From Hyaloperonospora brassicae (Eukaryota; Oomycota; Peronosporomycetes; Peronosporales; Peronosporaceae), in contig CANTFL010001489.1 of NCBI GenBank assembly GCA_947650285.1, positions 186,001 through 250,000 on the forward strand: a stretch of DNA of 64,000 bases, given 5' to 3'. Below, one piece after another: positions 22,738-34,856 of the stretch. The number at the start of each line of letters is the position of its first letter. Positions within the stretch are counted from its first letter, which is position 1. The position numbers were made by a program, and so were the translations under genes. Under the pieces are notes generated by a model that was not told the origin of the DNA, searched no databases, and saw nothing but the letters and a program-made list of their open reading frames with translations.

Positions 22738-23202
22738 TGAGGGTGAAAGAAACAACGACCGAGCCCGATCAACTTGATCAATTTGAGGACAAGATTCCGA
22801 AGCCGTTCAAGTTCGTGGAAGACGAGATCAAGACGGAAGGGGCAATATAAAGAACTGGCCAAGATGTACGAGTGGAAGATGCTCAAGAATCTACTATTAA
22901 TTGACCCAGTACTCCAAGTGCTGAAGCCGGAACTGATCGACGAAATTCAAGGTCCGGTATCGACCCCGGCAAGTGCTTCAAAAATTCTGGAAGGAATTTA
23001 TGAGATCATGCGACTTTTACATGAAGCTGGGTTTGTGGCGGAGATGATCGATGCGAAAAGTTTGTTGGATTTTGATCAAGATCAAATTACCTGCGCATGT
23101 CGATCGTTGTACGAGAAGCTGATCCCTTTCACAGGCAAAGCCAAGATTGAAGATCAAACGAATACCATGATCTCGGATATGACGAAGGAATACCACACCT
23201 GA
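22738..23202 (+). pseudogene. leader ORF upstream of gag (element 2)
   Basis: An acidic N-terminal part (VKETTTEPDQLDQFED) is in one frame, and the rest, from about 22845 (KELAKMYEWKMLKNLL) to the stop at 23202, is in another, so one frameshift breaks it. The product is about 150 residues, charged and mostly helical by appearance, with no known domain. It may be the N-terminal part of gag or a separate small ORF. Confidence 0.5.
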
Positions 23203-23409
23203 TCATCGCAGTATGCCTCAGCGGAATCCGAGATCGACTCAGACGCCTCGATAGGCAATCAACGGATGTCACTAGGTCCCAGTGGATCTGCTCAACTGCA
23301 CGATCGCTCCAAAGGAATTAGGGCTGAGCCTCGATCGGCAGCTATACGCGCCACCGAAACTGACGCATCGGCCTTACAAGTACATTTGCTGTCTTAAATT
23401 GATAACGCA
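23203..23409 (+). other. spacer between leader ORF and gag
   Basis: There is no clear frame; it is part of element 2. Confidence 0.4.
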
Positions 23410-24750
23410 ATGGATCGATTTGATCAGAGACAGCGGAGTCAAGCCTGTCAAGCGAACTACCCACGTCAAGCGATCAAGATGCCAAGAGCGCGGGAGACAT
23501 ACATTCCGGATGTGGAGATGGAGTCGGTCGGATCGCTTCAAGGTCAGTTTGACTTTGGCGATCACGGAGAACATACCCCGTACGAATCAGATGGGGAAGA
23601 CTTGAGGCGTCCATTAATGGTGCCTGCGGAAGTTTCGAGGAACCCAAGAACGTCTCCCCAACGTATTAGTATCTCGGTGATCGGCGATTTAGAGAAATTT
23701 CATGGAAGATATCGAGACGAAGATCGCGCCAGAAGCTGGATCAGCAAGGTCAAGTCGGCGTTTGTAAGGGACCAAATACCGAGTGAAGAGAAATGCCTGG
23801 TATTCGGTGATCTACTGACAGGACCGGAACAGAATTGGCACAATCAGCTGAGCCGCACAACTTATCGCACGTGGAAAGATCTGCTGGAAGTTTTCATGGT
23901 GCAATAGGGAGGGTACGGCGTGTTAAATGCCAGAAAGTATTACCACGCACGCAAACGACCGGGTGAAACCCCGCTGGAGTATTTACACCGATTGGATGGG
24001 GAAGCGATCCCAGCTAATGTCTCCATTCGAGCAGGAATACACGCTACGAGGCGTGAACATGTGGAGCATTTTATTTCTACGCTGGACGATCACGATTTAG
24101 CGAAACTGTTACCTCTACTGCGATTCTCGGACAGCGAAGACATGAAAGAAAGGTTGCGTGTGTATCAGCGCATGGAAAATCGGTACACGAAGGCGTCGAT
24201 GGGATCGGGAAAGTTTCATCAGCGATCAAAAGTGAATGCTGACCAGGTGCCGTCGAAATCAACCCGAGCCGTACGAGCGATCAGGGTGGAACGCAAGAGC
24301 AGCAGTTCGGAGTTGGATTCAAGCGGATCGAAAGAGGGCGTGGACCGGCGCAGAGTTTGTGCAACTACCATCCCCACTCGAGTGCAATCAAATCAAGATC
24401 ATCGTATGCCGCAAGAAGAATCTGATCGATATTAGTTACGCCATCACGGAGAACGATCGCAACCGTGCACTCACTGTGGATCAATCAAGCATAGTGATCG
24501 GTGCTGCTGGAAGCGATTGACTTGCCAGAAATGCGGCCGTAAAGGACATCCATCAGACAAGTGTTTTTACGCCTGTGCAACTTGTGGAAAAGTTCATGAG
24601 AGTGCAAGTGCCCTTTGGAAAAGCTCTACAATCTTATGCGCCAGTAGTATGTGCACACTAAGCACGCAGAAATGTTTCCGACCGAGGCTGAGGAGATGTT
24701 CAACTAGGACGTTCGCCAGGATGGAATCTGGTACGAGCCGAGCGTTCTAG
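23410..24750 (+). pseudogene. gag with zinc knuckles (element 2)
   Basis: One frame runs throughout, interrupted by a TAG at 23905-23907 and a TAG at 24433-24435. The capsid-like retrotransposon gag domain spans residues of the type EKFHGRYRDEDRARSWISK through WHNQLSRTTYRTWKDLLE and, after the first stop, ARKYYHARKRPGETPLEYL. After the second stop come two zinc knuckles, CTHCGSIKHSDRC and CQKCGRKGHPSDKC, and a third cysteine pair. Gag would package the element RNA in cytoplasmic particles. Two nonsense changes in a frame that is otherwise open suggest fairly recent inactivation of this part. Confidence 0.85.
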
Positions 24751-24898
24751 GCTCTGCATATATGCATTCGTTGAGAAACAAGTGAAGGATCAAGAAGTTA
24801 ACGATCAGGCTGAGCCAATCGCCAATATACATATTAATTTAACTTTTGTCCCGGCGATTTCAAGTGTGCAACGAATTGATGAATACACTTGATCAGCC

Positions 24899-25660
24899 GT
24901 GAAGATGGATCTTGATATCGCACCAGGAGAATCACGTGGATATTGGAAATATTATACCCCTGGAACATGTTTCAAGCAGGCTAAAGAGGTTGGCAAGATC
25001 AATAATGAGAAGGCCACCATGCTTTTTGATTACGGTGCTGAAGTGTCAATCATCGACACCACCTTTGCTCGTATGATAGGGTGCATAATCGACGAAAGCC
25101 TGACTCAAGAATGTGTCGGCATAGGGGAAAACGCATACATGACAATTGGGCGCACGAAGATCAAGATTACATTGGACGGCTCACTAGTGTATAATTTTGA
25201 CGAATGGGTCGGTGATCAAGTCGGGCAAGAGGCTATACCGGGTACGAATTTCATGGTTTCGGCAAGGATTCGCTTAGATCTAGCGAACGGAAAGCTGTTT
25301 CTACCCGATGAAGTCCGGATTGGTCTATCGGGGCGTAAGCCACTTTATAGATCGACAATACAAGCGATTAACCTGAATGATCAACACGTGGTGATACCGG
25401 TCGGCAAACCAACAGAAGTGAGGATAGGTATCGGGCCACCAAGAGCTAAACTGTGGGTAAGACGAGACGTGCAGTGGGTACCAACTGTGACTAACGTGAC
25501 TGGAAGGACCAACTATCTACAGCTCACAAACCTATGTGATCGCGAGGTGATTTTACGCTGGGGAAATCCATTAGGGCTGTGGATGGTAGCGGAAACGATA
25601 CCCCGATCGCAGGGGTACGCGTCTGTGGGGTCGCGACGTTATAACGAGCGGCAGAAATAA
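24899..25660 (+). pseudogene. retroviral-type aspartic protease (element 2)
   Basis: The frame is open for 253 codons. The protease core has the shape TMLFDYGAEVSIID..., in which the catalytic D-[ST]-G-A is read as DYGA, so the residue after the catalytic aspartate is changed and activity is doubtful. A second hydrophobic strand follows. The C-terminal half (IPVGKPTEVRIGIG and on) is a linker of unknown function seen in this family. A spacer of about 150 bases separates it from gag, and the frame differs from gag. Confidence 0.75.
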
Positions 25661-26589
25661 GCGTTCGAGGCTACAATTGATCGAGAAGAAGTCTCGTCCG
25701 CAACGTATGAAGGGCCATTGGTTGATCAGCGATCATATCCTACGCAGAGAAAGATCTCAAAACGCCAAGAAGTGAAGACAGAAAAAGAGGCGAACGACTT
25801 TAGTGCTGACAAGTTACAACCTGATCAAAACGTGATCGACGAAGATTTGATGCACTACATAGACGACAGTGAACGCAATGATAGATCTACGAAGACGATC
25901 AAAGATCGATCAAGGTACTTGTGGCGGAACACACAAATGACGAGACGCAAGACTATGAGCGTGTGTAAACCATTTCAAAGGAATCTAGCAGAGTCGTGAC
26001 GCCGACCGTAACAAGGAGTATAAATTGCGAGGAGGCTGTTCGGGGGCAGAGACAATCCATCGATCAGCCAGACGCGATCTAAATCATGGATAGTGATGGA
26101 CAAAAACAGTCCAGAAATCAGTCTGACGAGATCGCGAGGGACACAGAAGGGCGGTGTATGCAGTCCAAGGAAAATTTTTAACTACCAACGAAAGTTTCTT
26201 CGTCGATCTCTACGACCCAAGGGTGCAGGAGGGGTAATCAGTGACAAGATCGGCATGAGGAGTCAAGCCCTGTAATAAGATGGTCGACGCAAAAGATATA
26301 TGGCTATGTATCAGCAATTTGCTGCAAGGAGAGTCCCGCTTTCAGACAGACGAGAGTGCGATCAGAGATTGTGAGCTACAGGAAAAGTCAGATCGACTGG
26401 TGAAACGGAATGACGTCGTGGCGATCGAGGAAGAAAAGACGGGGGTGGAACCGCTTACATAGTCGACGTATTGCAACGAAAGTGGAGAGTTGTACGACGA
26501 GGAGGTCGATCAGCACATGGCATTCCTACCGGAAGTAGTAATACCTGCGGCCGAGATATCATTTAAAGACACTCAAGTGGGTGACTCAG
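25661..26589 (+). other. protease-RT linker of element 2, decayed
   Basis: Short open blocks (25718-25999, 26093-26275, 26280-26462) encode charged, low-complexity peptides in different frames. They are remnants of the polyprotein linker, and no domain is recognised. Confidence 0.5.
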
Positions 26590-28070
26590 GGAAGTCACTG
26601 TCGAGTGATCAAGAGAAGTTGCGACATCTAATATGAGCGAATCGCCATCTACTAATCGGCACAGGTAATGTCCTACACCCTGCGGCTCGTGGAGCGGTCT
26701 GTGATATTGATGTCGGAGGCGCTTATCCGATCGCACAAAGAGTACGACCGGTCGCTCACATATTTCACGAGAAGCTGGATGATCTGATCAAGGGACTATT
26801 GAAGGCGCAGATAATTTGTTTGTCCACTTCTCCGTGGGCATCGCCGATTGTGGTGATCATAAAGAAGAATGGAGAAGATATTCGATTATTCAACGGCTAT
26901 AGACGAGTGAATCATCTGACGAGATTGATGGATTACCCCATGCCTTTGATCAGCGCCTTGCTGCAGGATATGGATAAAGCCATGTGGTACTGTTCCTTAG
27001 ACATGACAAGTGTTTTTTGGGTGGTGGAGATGACGGAGCGAGCCAGAGAATTATCGACGTTTATTATACCATCAGGCCTGTTTGAATGACTTAGGATGCC
27101 GTTTGGATTACAGAACGCACCGCAGATTTAACAACGATTGATGGACAATGCGTTAAATGGATATTTGATGATTGGTACACGTCCAACTACGATACCTTCG
27201 GGATCACCAGATCTCATCCGTGTGTTTACCGACGGGAAACCCGATTCTGACATGAAGACGTGGGTATTTGGCCAAAGGCCATACATCGACGATATAATGA
27301 TACCAGCCCCGTCGTGGGAATCCCTTTACCGCAAAGTGGAACGATTGTTGAACGTGCGTAATTCACGGAATTTATCGATCAGTCTGGCTAAGAGTTTCTG
27401 GGAACGACGCAAGGTAGATTACCTGGGTCATAAGATGTCTTTGGCTGGATTTGAAGCGAACCCAAAGGATCTAGGATCATTGGTAAACATACTATTTTCT
27501 CGCTCCTTACGATCGATGCAATCGTTTCTGGGGAACCTCAACAATTACAGTCGATTCATCGAAGGCTTTTCGGTGTACGCCTCAGTGCTGCACGAATTAT
27601 GAGAAGCCGATTTTTAGGAGATTCGTCGATCGTGTGACGACCTAAAGACAGTGGAGGTTGCTGGTAAAACTCGGCTGTGTCATACTACCCATAGAAGCGA
27701 TCTAAAATTTCACCCAATCCCTGGGGATGATCAGGAATTGCATTGAATTGCTGGGGGCGATTAGGATCCGGAATGCAGGAGTATATGGGAGAAAGCAACG
27801 ATCGCATTCACTTTCTTGAAACAGAATATAGCGACTACACCCATTTTGAAACACTTTGACCCAGATCGACCGCCAGTGATTGTGGTGTACGCCAGCAAGT
27901 GGGACGTGTCGGCTGCATTGCTGCAGAAACATGAGGAGGTGTACTGGCCGGTCACTTTTCCAAGCCGTACGTTGAAGCCCAACAAATTTAAGTATGGCAT
28001 GGTGGAGAAGGAGGTGCTAGAATTGCTAATGATACTAAATATACGCTATACCATGCTGGTGTCTCGTTAG
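26590..28070 (+). pseudogene. reverse transcriptase and degenerate native RNase H (element 2)
   Basis: The same frame carries RT motifs STSPWASPIVVI, GYRRVNHLT, MPFGLQNAPQ, the catalytic YIDD, YLGHKMS and FLGNLNNYSRFI, with stops at 27087-27089 (Trp lost), 27129-27131 and 27600-27602. The native RNase H follows at 27816-28070 and reads VVYASKWDVSAALLQ, without the usual first Asp. The YIDD box is intact, unlike element 1. Confidence 0.88.
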
Positions 28071-28154
28071 CTCACCTTGCTGGCGCTTTATTCAACCTTA
28101 GCCTCGTTGCTTTAATCTTCCGGTCTCAATGGGAGATTAGGACGATGGGCCGAA

Positions 28155-28740
28155 TTGTTATCAACCTGGACACAGGAGATCCGTCGATGTGATAAGGGTG
28201 AAGATGAGATGATGAGTACTCTGGCAGAGAGTACAACTCTTCGACAGGAAGTGGATGATATGTTGATCGCGATTGCGATTGCGCCAAAGAAACAACCACG
28301 ACAAATGATCAGTATGCTTCCACCTACGGTCAAAGAGGAAGAAAATCTCTACGTGGCTAGTTTTGATGGGTGTGCTAGAGTAAAGTGAAAGTGTGGAGAA
28401 TGCAGCGCGATCGTATGAAGATTACCAGGTTGAAAGGATGTGGCTGCCACGTCTGAGTTCGTCCCTGGTCTAACTGTCAACGAAGCAGAGTATAGAGGAC
28501 TACTTCTATGATTTTTATTTGTTGACTGATCATACCAGGGGTCGGGTAATCATATGTGGAGATTCAAATTTGGTGATCAGGCAAATGCGTGGAGAGATCG
28601 ATAGCAAAGCGCCAAGTTTACAACTGCTGAGACGTAAAGCGATGGAGAAACTCCGATCCTGGACCAGACATAATATTTTACATGTGAAACGCGATTGGAA
28701 CTCAAGCGCAGATTGATTGGCAAGTGAAGCTCTGCGGAAA
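28155..28740 (+). pseudogene. archaeal-type RNase H (element 2)
   Basis: The block starts in the RT frame (28155-28388, ending with SFDGCARVK) and continues after a frameshift at 28519-28716 with IICGDSNLVIRQMRGE and RDWNSSAD. The first, third and fourth acidic positions are visible; the Glu (NEAEYRG) lies in the shifted stretch near 28480. The gene is broken here, whereas in element 1 it is open from end to end. Confidence 0.8.
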
Positions 28741-30180
28741 GAGAAATTTAAGATAGTGATGGATGACCAAGATCGCCAAAATTTAGAGACTCTGATTCGG
28801 CTAAATGAGTTGCCGTTACCCCGCAAGACGAATTAGAGGGTGCAAGTAGCTGCGATTGCCCGTGCTGCCGCACGACGACGCCATTCGCCACAAATTGTTC
28901 AAGAGGAGGTCGTACAACATATACGAATCGGACGGATCAAACAAGCGCAGGATGAAGAAAGTTGGATCTTAAACTTTAAGATCTATTTGACTGGAGACGC
29001 ATCCACGATTGCATCAGCGGATGCGAAATCATGTGTTTTGATCGCGCCGGACTGAGAGGTCGATCAGGACGAATTGTTTTTCTTTAGTCCCAGATCAGCT
29101 ACAAATTCAGAAGATCGCGTAGAGCTGGGCCGGTTGGTGATCCCAAAGCTATTGCAGCAGGATTTTTTTTACATCATTACCATACCAGTTTCGAGGGCGG
29201 CCACCAGGGTATAGGTCGAACTTACCAGAGGATCAGAGCGAAGTTTAACTGGAGAGGTGTGTAACGAAGTGTGCCCCGGTATGTGAGAGAGAGTGTGTAT
29301 TGCGAGACAGGTAAAGGCCGCTCCTGCGATCGAAGTCTCTCGCCGAGTAACGTACGAGCGACGTACCCTTTTCAGATTCTAGCGATGGGTCATATTCCTT
29401 CTTTGCCGCGATCGTTCAAAGGGAACACAGAGTTCTTTATCTGAGTCGACCTGTTCTCTGGATATGTGAATGCAAAGTCGAGTGCATCTCGGACCGCACA
29501 AACAATCGCGAAAAACTACGAATAATGCGTATTCAGAAGTTTGGCGCAAGTGAAGCAATTCGTCACGATCGAGAGCCAGGATTCATTTCTCATTTCTTTC
29601 GTGCTTTTAATCGGATCGTGGGCCAGAAATAACGAGCTACTATGGCTTTTAGGCCACAAGCAAGCGGCACAGTAGAGCGCATAGTACAGGCGATAACTAG
29701 AGCGATTAAGATGTATGTGTTGGACCAGAACCAGATAGATTGGGATGGAAATGCCAAACTATTGACATAAGCGATCAACACCGCACACGATCGGGATCGC
29801 GGTGACAACCCATTTTATTTGATCGCCGGCTGGGACCCCCGATCAACGTTGATAGCCACGTTACCTCTAAGGAGTACCGCGTCGCGAGATCGAGATCCGC
29901 GACGATGGAGGTTTGGTATACAAAGCTATTATCAACGAGTGAGAGCGACGGTGAACAGTCGATGGAAGGAAGCAATTCAAGATCGCGCTGATCAACATAA
30001 TCAGGATCGCGATCTGCTGGACATATGCAGCAGATCGCAATTCTGGCTATATCTGGATCGCGTGAAGGAGGGGTACGCTTGGAAGCTGGCATATATATGG
30101 CACGGACCGTTCCGAGTGATCTACAAGTGCAGGGATCACGCTGTGAGTTTGGAAATAGCAGGTACGACCTATTAAGTATT
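28741..30180 (+). pseudogene. integrase (element 2)
   Basis: Fragments occur in several frames: the region before the zinc finger (28840-29055), HYHTSFEGGHQG near 29180, the core with IRHDREPGF near 29560 and QASGTVERIVQA near 29660, and the C-terminal part at 29819-30175 (IYMARTV/YIWHGPFRV). The acids altered in element 1 are present here as D and E, so the two copies decayed independently. Confidence 0.82.
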
Positions 30181-30330
30181 CTCAGTGGTTCACGTGTCAG
30201 AGCTGAAACTCGTGCGACTGTTTCCGGATCGACCGATGGAACAACTGAGAATAAGCGAAGCGGATCGAGATGATTTTGACGAAGCTACATTACCAGAAGA
30301 AAGTTAGGTAGGCGATCTGGCAGAAGACGA

Positions 30331-30511
30331 GTTCGAAATGGAGAGAATAACGGACATGCGATCAGGACGGCGTACACGTTATGGCAGGATGCACCGACAG
30401 TTCAAAGTCTACTGGAAAGGATATGGTGATCCGTCGTGGGTGGACGAAGCCGACTTGAACCGTGGAGTGTTGATACAAGAATGGGATCGTGATCGTGTGC
30501 GGAAGAATTAA
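30331..30511 (+). pseudogene. C-terminal chromodomain (element 2)
   Basis: The last part of pol ends at the TAA at 30509-30511. The motif FKVYWKGYGDPSWVDEADLN has the aromatic cage positions of a chromodomain (Tyr, Trp, Trp). It probably directs insertion into heterochromatin, as inferred from chromodomain retrotransposons. Confidence 0.8.
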
Positions 30512-31002
30512 TCTGAAGTGATGTAGTTACACGAAGAGGGACATGCGGGTGAGTGAGGGTCAGGCGGTTGACTTGAGGTCACATACAGTAAGGTTGTATG
30601 GGATGGTGGAAAGGCGGTAGATGTTGTTAGTATGGCAATCAAAGGTTTACCGACGTGATCGCGCAGGTGAAGGTCTAGCAGTATTAACGATCGTCAGGGA
30701 TCAGCATCGGTGAATCTGATCATTGCGATCAGATCGGTGAATCTTTGATCGCGAGCGATATGGATGATGGTAGACCTGATCTCGGTGATCAGACCTGTGG
30801 ACTTTTGATCGTAAGCGATCGGAACTGTATATAACCTGATTGAGCATGGATAAAGAGAACTAGAATGGAGAAGATTTCAACAATGGAACACTAAAATTAA
30901 GCGAAAGAGGAAATTGATGCTAACACGAGAAACTGACCAAGCGGAAATATAAGTGCGCAGTCAGATCGACACTGTGTGGCGACTAACGGCGCAGGGGACG
31001 AC
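30512..31002 (+). other. spacer between pol and 3' LTR of element 2
   Basis: There is no frame of interest here. It is GATC-rich and ends with the purine tract GCAGGGGACG at 30991-31000. The antisense coding region found at this place in element 1 is absent. Confidence 0.6.
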
Positions 31003-32251
31003 TATGGTAAAGCGACTATGAGAATCGCTGTAGAGAAACTGATCGCATTCCCGTTATGTCCGAACCACTTTACGGTTGGCTACCCGGTACCACATCTGGT
31101 CAGATCGCGTCCATTGGACAGTCAGACTAAAATAGATATCAGATCGGGCAGGTTGGGACCTGCGATCTTGGTCCAAGGTATGAGGCGGAAGGTAACGTTG
31201 GCGATCAGTTGATCAAGAAGGGAACCGCGATCAGCAAGGCAATCGCGATCAAGGAGGCGATCGAGATCGTGATCAGTAATCAGGTATATGATCGAGATTA
31301 AGTATGTGATCGAGATCAGGATGGTGTGGAGCACACAATGTGATCCGCGATCAGCGAGGCGATCACGACAAGGAAGCGATCGAGATCGTGATCAGTGATC
31401 AGGTATGTTTTCGTGATCGTGATCAGTGATCAGGTAGGTGATCGCGATCAAGTTGATGTGAAGCCTACCTTGTGATCCACGATCAGCAAGGCGATCGCGA
31501 TCGTGATCAGTGATCAGGTATGTGATCGCGATCAGACAAGTATATCAGGTGTGGGCCACGCAAGTACAAGATCGCTACCGTCTAGAGAGAGCGACATGTG
31601 GCAAACGATGTCCAAGACATGAGGATAGGGATAGGGTTGTTGGGTTTTGATTGGTTAACACGAAACAGAGTTCATTTTGCTTCAAAGTATACGTGTCGAC
31701 TTCTCCTCCGGGTGTATCATTAGCCACCCGACGTCAAGGAAAGGTTCACATACTTTAATCAAGTGATATCCCTGGATTGTTTGGCCAGGGACTAAGATAT
31801 TTCAAACAACACCCCAACTGCGACTGGACGCAGAAAACCATTTGTAATTGAGGAGCCAAGATCGCGAGACGGCTCAAGTGGTCAGAAGGCTCGCGAATCA
31901 AGGTCTACATTTGGACAAGGCGATCTGTTACAGATCAGGGTGACTCAAATCGAGCACCCCACAAGCATCAAAGTGATCGCGTGACGAATTCTACGTGATC
32001 ACACCAACCCCGATCGTGGTGTGAAGATTTCCACACCGTGATCGAACCTCGACCCCATCGCAAACACGGTCGAGTTTTCCATTGACACGAGTCCACCTGG
32101 AAGAGTACAACCCGCCCCACCGACCCATACACAAGGTGAGGAAGGCTATCAAGAACACGTAATAGGAGTACCCCTTCCGTTGGTCGGTCGTCCGGGCGCC
32201 AGTGGAGAGTTGGGATCGACTCCTCAAAAGAGCGATCACCACTCCATCACA
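31003..32251 (+). repeat. 3' LTR of element 2
   Basis: It starts TATGGTAAAGCGAC (second base changed from the expected TG) and ends CCACTCCATCACA. Apart from scattered substitutions it equals 21118-22370. Its last 90 bases are closer to element 1's LTR (GTCGTCCGGGCGCCAGTGG) than to its own partner. Confidence 0.93.
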
Positions 32252-32255
32252 CAAT
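32252..32255. repeat. target site duplication, right (CAAT)
   Basis: This matches CAAT at 21114-21117. Confidence 0.75.
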
Positions 32256-33516
32256 TGTATTTATTTGTATAAATTTAGAACTTAGTTGTACTCGCTCTTT
32301 GTCAGAAATACTTGATTTTGCCTAGAACGATGTGTCATATGCACTACATAGAGTACACGCGGCAATCACACGCTTCCGATTTGAAAAAGTGATTGTTTTG
32401 GTTCTTTCGGTACCCTCCCTTTTCAGACGTGACTTTTTTACCTTTTCTAGAAAAGAAGTTTAAGATACGGATAGATGAATCCCCATTTTTGTTTGTCGGG
32501 ACGAAACTTAGTTGTGAAGTTGATCCGTCAATACCATACAAGCACGTTTGACAATACTGACAAATAAAGTGGAGGTCTCTCATTGCTTGCAGTATTGCGT
32601 CATACGCGTAATAGATGGATCAGGTGTTGATAGTCAAAGAACGATCATATGTTGCGATCCGCATAAGCCGTATATCTCGTATTGTATTGAACGATAACTC
32701 GCCAATCACTGGACATATCTCGGCATAAAACGACGTAGGTGGCTTGCAACCTTCACGTTGATCGATTATTGAAGAAGTACATATACATACGGTAAAATCG
32801 ATTGACGCAGTGGATTAGGTAGGACGGTCGAACTAGTACGTGGTGAGGTAGTGCTAATACCTGGATTTAAATCCTCGTAGTTGATAAATTCTCTACTGCA
32901 AAATAGTAGCGATAACGTCGGCAATGCCAAAAAATGCCGCTCTTGGGGTCCATATGTAGCGCAGATCATTATATTTTTTTCTGAAATAACATTTCTATTA
33001 GGTTAGATTTTGCCTTTATACAGTGGCTAGGCACAGTCATGGAAACAGTGGGTGGAACACCGTGATGTGCTTTTGAGAACCGTAATGTATATAATGGAGG
33101 TTAAAACCCTCCATTTTCTTTTATTTATTCCCAATATCGACGATGAATGATCTTCGAATAGTTTAAGAAATGCATATATTTGTTTGGCTGAACTAAATAT
33201 TTCCACGTCGAGTATGGTCCGATTTTAGGATAGTGGATGCCGACACTGGATTAATACTGATAGTGCCGTATATGATATTGTTCGTGCTTTTTGAATTGTA
33301 AAAATTTTGTAATGATTAATTGGGATCAAGGGGTACTCACGTGGGATTTGAGGAACCAACTATATTTAACAATTCTATTCGTACTTGTCAATAACATTTT
33401 ATGGTTCTTATCGTGGCATCGGCTTCTGGTGGTTGAGTAAATAATCATTGCTGATTTACTGACCTTGTAATACTAATTTCACTTAAATCTCCAGGATGGA
33501 AGGTCATCCAATGTTG
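32256..33516. other. AT-rich intergenic stretch
   Basis: No gene is recognised. A GGATTTAAATCC stretch near 32860 resembles a tRNA B box, but no convincing A box accompanies it. Confidence 0.45.
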
Positions 33517-34171
33517 GAGACGTACGTCAAATGGGTAACACGTAGATTATTACGCTAATTTGACGCAATCTTCTTGATGTCGCAATGATTTTGAGCATTG
33601 CCGCTCTCTACAAAGATGCTAAACGTTTGGCTACTCAAATCAATTTGTATTACAGTTTAGATACCGGTAATGAGGAGCGTGGAGAAAGCTGATGAAGCAG
33701 TGGACGTAACTAATTTAATAGCGACGATGAAAAAACGAGACAGCCAACGTTTATGTTGGAAATGAAGATGTCTATCATTCACTTACACTTACTGACTTGA
33801 AGAGGATACAAGAAGGATGCGGATACGTGGTCCAAGGCTTTGTCAAGAAAACTTTAACGGCATTACTTACCAATAGGTCATTTTAGCAATGTATATAGCT
33901 AAAATGACCTATTAATGTCTCGTGCCTTGACAAGCGGACCCTTCTTGTATCCTCTTCAAGTCAGTAGTGTAAGTGAATGATAGACATCTTCATTTCCAAC
34001 ATAAACGTTGGCTGTCTCGTTTTTTCATCGTCTGCGTCCATATTACCGGTATCTAAACTGTAATACAAAATTGATTAGCCAAACGTTTAGCATCTTTGTG
34101 AGCGGCAATGGCATCGGCCGACATCAGAAGATTGCGTCAAATTGGCGTAATAATCTACGTGTTACCCATTT
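33517..34171. repeat. long imperfect palindrome (foldback)
   Basis: The left arm, about 33517-33890, is followed by a short loop and an inverted right arm to 34171. The centre is a perfect hairpin, AATAGGTCATTTTAGC against GCTAAAATGACCTATT (33872-33916). The right arm is about 100 bases shorter through several internal deletions, so the palindrome is not new. Confidence 0.85.
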
Positions 34172-34515
34172 GACGCAATCTTCTTGATGTCGCAATGATT
34201 TTGAGCATTGCCGCTCTCTACAAAGATGCTAAACGTTTGGCTACTCAAATCAATTTGTATTACAGTTTAGATACCGGTAATGAGGAGCGTGGAGAAAGCT
34301 GATGAAGCAGTGGACGTAACTAATTTAATAGCGACGATGAAAAAACGAGACAGCCAACGTTTATGTTGGAAATGAAGATGTCTATCATTCACTTACACTT
34401 ACTGACTTGAAGAGGATACAAGAAGGATGCGGATACGTGGTCCAAGGCTTTGTCAAGAAAACTTTAACGGCATTACTTACCAATAGGTCATTTTAGCAAT
34501 GTATATAGCTAAAAT
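34171..34515. repeat. exact direct copy of the palindrome's left arm
   Basis: The stretch 34171-34515 is identical by eye to 33561-33905 (constant offset of 610 bases), with three more shared bases on the left. The two copies diverge abruptly at both ends. The order is arm, inverted arm, arm. One frame in the arm (around GNEDVYHSLTLTDLKRIQ) looks protein-derived but is short and unrecognised. Confidence 0.85.
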
Positions 34516-34822
34516 TCAACCGAATTCGATGTATTTTTTATATCTTGTAAGCGTGCCAAAAACGCACTGATAGAACTGAAATAGCGAGTTAAAATAGCGA
34601 AAAATAAATGTCAAATAGTAAGTATTCCTAGCCAAATAATGTTATTTTTTAAATATGTGGCCATAAGCTCGTGTGTGTTTTGTTTTAGATAATCATCTAT
34701 CAGAAAAATTGATAAAGCGGTAATGTTGAGCGCCACTGCCGCCATATTTGTAGCAATACACTTCATATTTTGAACAAATCGGTTGGTATTGGTTTTGCGA
34801 TAACAGCTCGTTAAAAGACATT

Positions 34823-34856
<34 letters not shown>

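Larger units (their letters stand above)
21118..32251 (+). mobile_element. complete Ty3/Gypsy LTR retrotransposon (element 2), defective
   Basis: The element spans 11.1 kb with two LTRs of about 1.25 kb, a CAAT target duplication and a purine tract before the 3' LTR (30991-31000). In order it holds a leader ORF, gag with zinc knuckles, protease, reverse transcriptase, degenerate RNase H, archaeal-type RNase H, integrase and chromodomain, all in plus orientation. Nearly every block contains stops or frameshifts, yet the LTRs differ at only about twenty positions by eye. It is the same family as element 1 but lacks that copy's antisense region. A possible primer binding site (TGGTGACTCGGG, 22394) lies 24 bases after the 5' LTR, an unusual distance. 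Confidence 0.93.

Noticed and set aside
32810..32880. GGATTTAAATCC suggesting a tRNA or SINE
   Set aside because: The upstream sequence lacks a proper A box and no second copy was found in the window.
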